Assembly: GCA_015232455.1 (NCBI GenBank)
Contig: JADFZQ010000007.1
Location: 1-64,000, forward strand
DNA length: 64,000 nt
Source: Desulfamplus sp.
GTDB taxonomy: Bacteria; Desulfobacterota; Desulfobacteria; Desulfobacterales; Desulfobacteraceae
Direction: 5' to 3'
A model generated the notes under the pieces. That model saw only the letters and a list, made by a program, of their open reading frames with translations, was not told the DNA's origin and did no database searches. Made by a program: the position numbers and the translations under genes. This document shows positions 62,383-64,000 of the stretch, in pieces; within the stretch, counting starts at the first letter, position 1; each line of letters begins with the position of its first letter.

Positions 62383-63306
62383 ATGGATATACTGGGAAAA
62401 CTGAAAAAAGGTCTTAGCAAAACAAAAGAGATTCTTTTAACTGATGTTGATGAGCTTTTTTCAAGGGAGCGAAAAATAGATGCCGCACTCCTTGAAGAGC
62501 TTGAGGAGATTCTTGTAATGTCAGATATTGGTATTGATATTACTATGGAAATTATGGAAAAGGTGAGAAAAAAATCAGGTAATCTCTCTTCTGCAGATGA
62601 GTTAAAATCAGTGTTCAAAGAAGAGCTTAAATCAATGTTTCCCAATTCATCTTTAGATAATGATTCAAAATCAACATCATCAACACCATTTATTAAACCT
62701 CTTGTTATTATGGTTGTTGGAGTAAATGGAACTGGCAAGACAACAACACTTGGTAAATTGGCACTTAAATATTCATTAGAAGGGAAAAAAGTGCTTATTG
62801 CCGCAGCAGATACCTTTAGAGCAGCCGCAATTGAGCAGCTTGAAATATGGGCAGATCGTGCGGGTGTTGGCATTGTGAAGCATAAAGCTGGTGCTGATCC
62901 TGCGGCAGTTGCTTATGATGGCGTTGAGGCTTCTATTGCAAGAGGGATTGATATTTTGCTTATTGATACTGCTGGCAGACTTCACACTCAAAAAAACTTG
63001 ATGGAAGAGCTAAAAAAGATCAAGCGGTCAATCTCAAAAAGATTGATTGGTGCCCCTCACGAAGTTCTTATGGTTTTAGATGCCACAACTGGTCAAAATG
63101 CACTCTCTCAAGCAAAGTTGTTTAACGAGGCTGTGGAGATTACCTCTCTTGCCTTAACTAAACTTGATGGCACAGCAAAAGGCGGTATTGTGGTTGCAGT
63201 GGCAAATAGCATGAATGTCCCTCTTAAATACATTGGAGTTGGAGAGGGGATTGATGATCTTCAAGATTTTGATCCTGAAATGTTTGTTAATGCACTCTTT
63301 GATTAG
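62383..63306 (+). CDS. ftsY: Signal recognition particle receptor FtsY
   Basis: FtsY targets SRP-bound ribosomes to the membrane. The 307-residue protein has the N domain (residues 1-90) and a G domain with VGVNGTGKTTTLGKLALKY near residue 113, AADTFRAAAIEQLEIWADRAG near 143, DTAGRLHT near 193 and TKLDGTAKGGIVVAVANSM near 260, ending GEGIDDLQDFDPEMFVNALF. It lacks the long acidic A domain of enterics. Confidence 0.95.
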   Translation: MDILGKLKKGLSKTKEILLTDVDELFSRERKIDAALLEELEEILVMSDIGIDITMEIMEKVRKKSGNLSSADELKSVFKEELKSMFPNSSLDNDSKSTSSTPFIKPLVIMVVGVNGTGKTTTLGKLALKYSLEGKKVLIAAADTFRAAAIEQLEIWADRAGVGIVKHKAGADPAAVAYDGVEASIARGIDILLIDTAGRLHTQKNLMEELKKIKRSISKRLIGAPHEVLMVLDATTGQNALSQAKLFNEAVEITSLALTKLDGTAKGGIVVAVANSMNVPLKYIGVGEGIDDLQDFDPEMFVNALFD

Positions 63307-63642
63307 ATCAATTGTTAGATGAGCATATAAAAGATAACCATCTAAAATAATTAAATAATTACTATAATATAAGTAGAGACTTACAGCTGTGCGTCTCTAC
63401 AATTTAAGATTAAATTGAAATTTTTAAGCAATAAAATAAAAAATAAAAATTATTTTTCTAAAGTTTAATCTTACCCTGACGATCTTAATGCTTAAAAGGC
63501 AAAAGTAAAAATTTAAAGTAAAAGATTTTAAGACATTAAAAAAAACAAATTTAAAGATACTAACAAGAACAATTTTTTTTAAGTCAAACATAATTAAGGA
63601 GCAATGAGGCTCCGATAACCTAATTCATGGAGGAGAACTACT
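63307..63642. other. Intergenic region upstream of flagellin
   Basis: About 340 AT-rich bases with a strong GGAGGAG ribosome site at 63629-63635. A TCCGATAA at 63611-63618 resembles a sigma28 -10 (GCCGATAA), but no good -35 lies 11 bases upstream and the leader would be very short. No other features seen. Confidence 0.5.
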
Positions 63643-64000
63643 ATGGCACTTACAATAAATACAAATGTGTCTGCATTAAATGCACACATGAACATGAAAA
63701 AAAATGATAATGCCCTTTCCGGCTCTTTGGAAAGACTTTCTACTGGTATGAGAATCAATAAGGCTGCTGATGATGCATCAGGCATGGCAATTGCCGATTC
63801 TCTAAAAGCTCAAGGGTTAGGACTTGGACAGGCAATCCGTAACGCAAATGACGGTATTAATATTGTTCAAACCGCAGACGGTGCTCTTGACGAAGCCATT
63901 AAAATCACAAACACCATCAAGACCAAAGCAATCCAAGCAGCTCAAGATGGTCAAACCTATGAATCAAGAAAGATTATCCAAGAAGATATTAATAAACTTT
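63643..64000 (+). CDS. Flagellin (N-terminal part, runs off the window)
   Basis: The first 119 residues, [20 protein letters not shown] and then [30 protein letters not shown] with [16 protein letters not shown], are the conserved D0/D1 start of bacterial flagellins. Strong GGAGGAG ribosome site 7 bases upstream. The 3' part lies outside the window. The organism is probably motile. Confidence 0.96.
   Translation, partial: MALTINTNVSALNAHMNMKKNDNALSGSLERLSTGMRINKAADDASGMAIADSLKAQGLGLGQAIRNANDGINIVQTADGALDEAIKITNTIKTKAIQAAQDGQTYESRKIIQEDINKL

Noticed and set aside
63611-63618. Sigma28 promoter before flagellin (TCCGATAA)
   Set aside because: No -35 of the TAAA type lies 11 bases upstream, and the start would fall next to the ribosome site; too weak to call.

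Overview
This is an AT-rich chromosomal window that looks like an anaerobic, sulfate-reducer-type member of the Desulfobacterota (order Desulfobacterales is my best guess). The main reasons are an hdrA-mvhD/flx electron-bifurcation locus containing two selenocysteine proteins, a Mn-dependent pyrophosphatase (ppaC), a citramalate route to isoleucine and a rubrerythrin-like protein. I saw no tRNA, rRNA or CRISPR array. The organism call is inference; no marker RNA is present.

Layout. 1-4.7 kb is an accessory zone: transposase remnants, a three-gene minus-strand cassette whose GHKL ATPase is cut by an IS end, and a DUF6978/DUF1828-DUF1829 operon. 4.7-16.8 kb is mostly core: an oleC-like ligase, a DUF2868 membrane protein with its DUF3482 GTPase, then a long minus-strand run ribH-nusB-MBL hydrolase-pabBC-DUF1573-HAD phosphatase-prmA. 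17-24.3 kb is a dipeptide-type ABC transporter operon (binding protein, two permeases, fused double ATPase) with a higBA toxin-antitoxin pair between permease and ATPase. 24.4-34.6 kb holds mazG-cvpA, then phoH-pgpH-ybeY-pdxJ, a BrnT/CopG-like pair, ppaC, an aminotransferase and an SDR protein.

35-41.5 kb is the energy-metabolism centrepiece: a double-length HdrA (1028 aa) read through an in-frame UGA at codon 60, an MvhD/FlxD (141 aa) read through a UGA at codon 68, and three further iron-sulfur/flavin subunits resembling FlxB, FlxC and FlxA. Each UGA replaces a cysteine known as Sec in some homologues, and each is followed by a bacterial SECIS-like hairpin. HdrB and HdrC are not encoded here, so this looks like an HdrA-Flx electron-bifurcating module with a different partner.

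41.8-49 kb is a second accessory zone: an unknown zinc-ribbon protein, HEPN-like proteins, an LRR protein coupled to a J-domain-like protein, a HEPN-MNT pair, a broken RelE pair, DUF1016 nuclease, a truncated HsdS and a Fic protein. 49-53 kb has a rubrerythrin-like protein, an ABC exporter and two membrane proteins. 53.1-62.2 kb is a branched-chain amino acid operon (ilvD-ilvB-ilvN-cimA-leuA) preceded by a leader peptide packed with Ile/Val/Leu codons and a complete attenuator. The operon has been entered twice by toxin-antitoxin modules, once with an 86-bp duplication of the ilvD 3' end. ftsY and the start of a flagellin gene close the window.

Recurring themes are toxin-antitoxin pairs lodged inside metabolic operons, a dispersed 33-bp palindrome at three gene 3' ends, and in-frame low-complexity or tandem-repeat linkers in otherwise conserved proteins.
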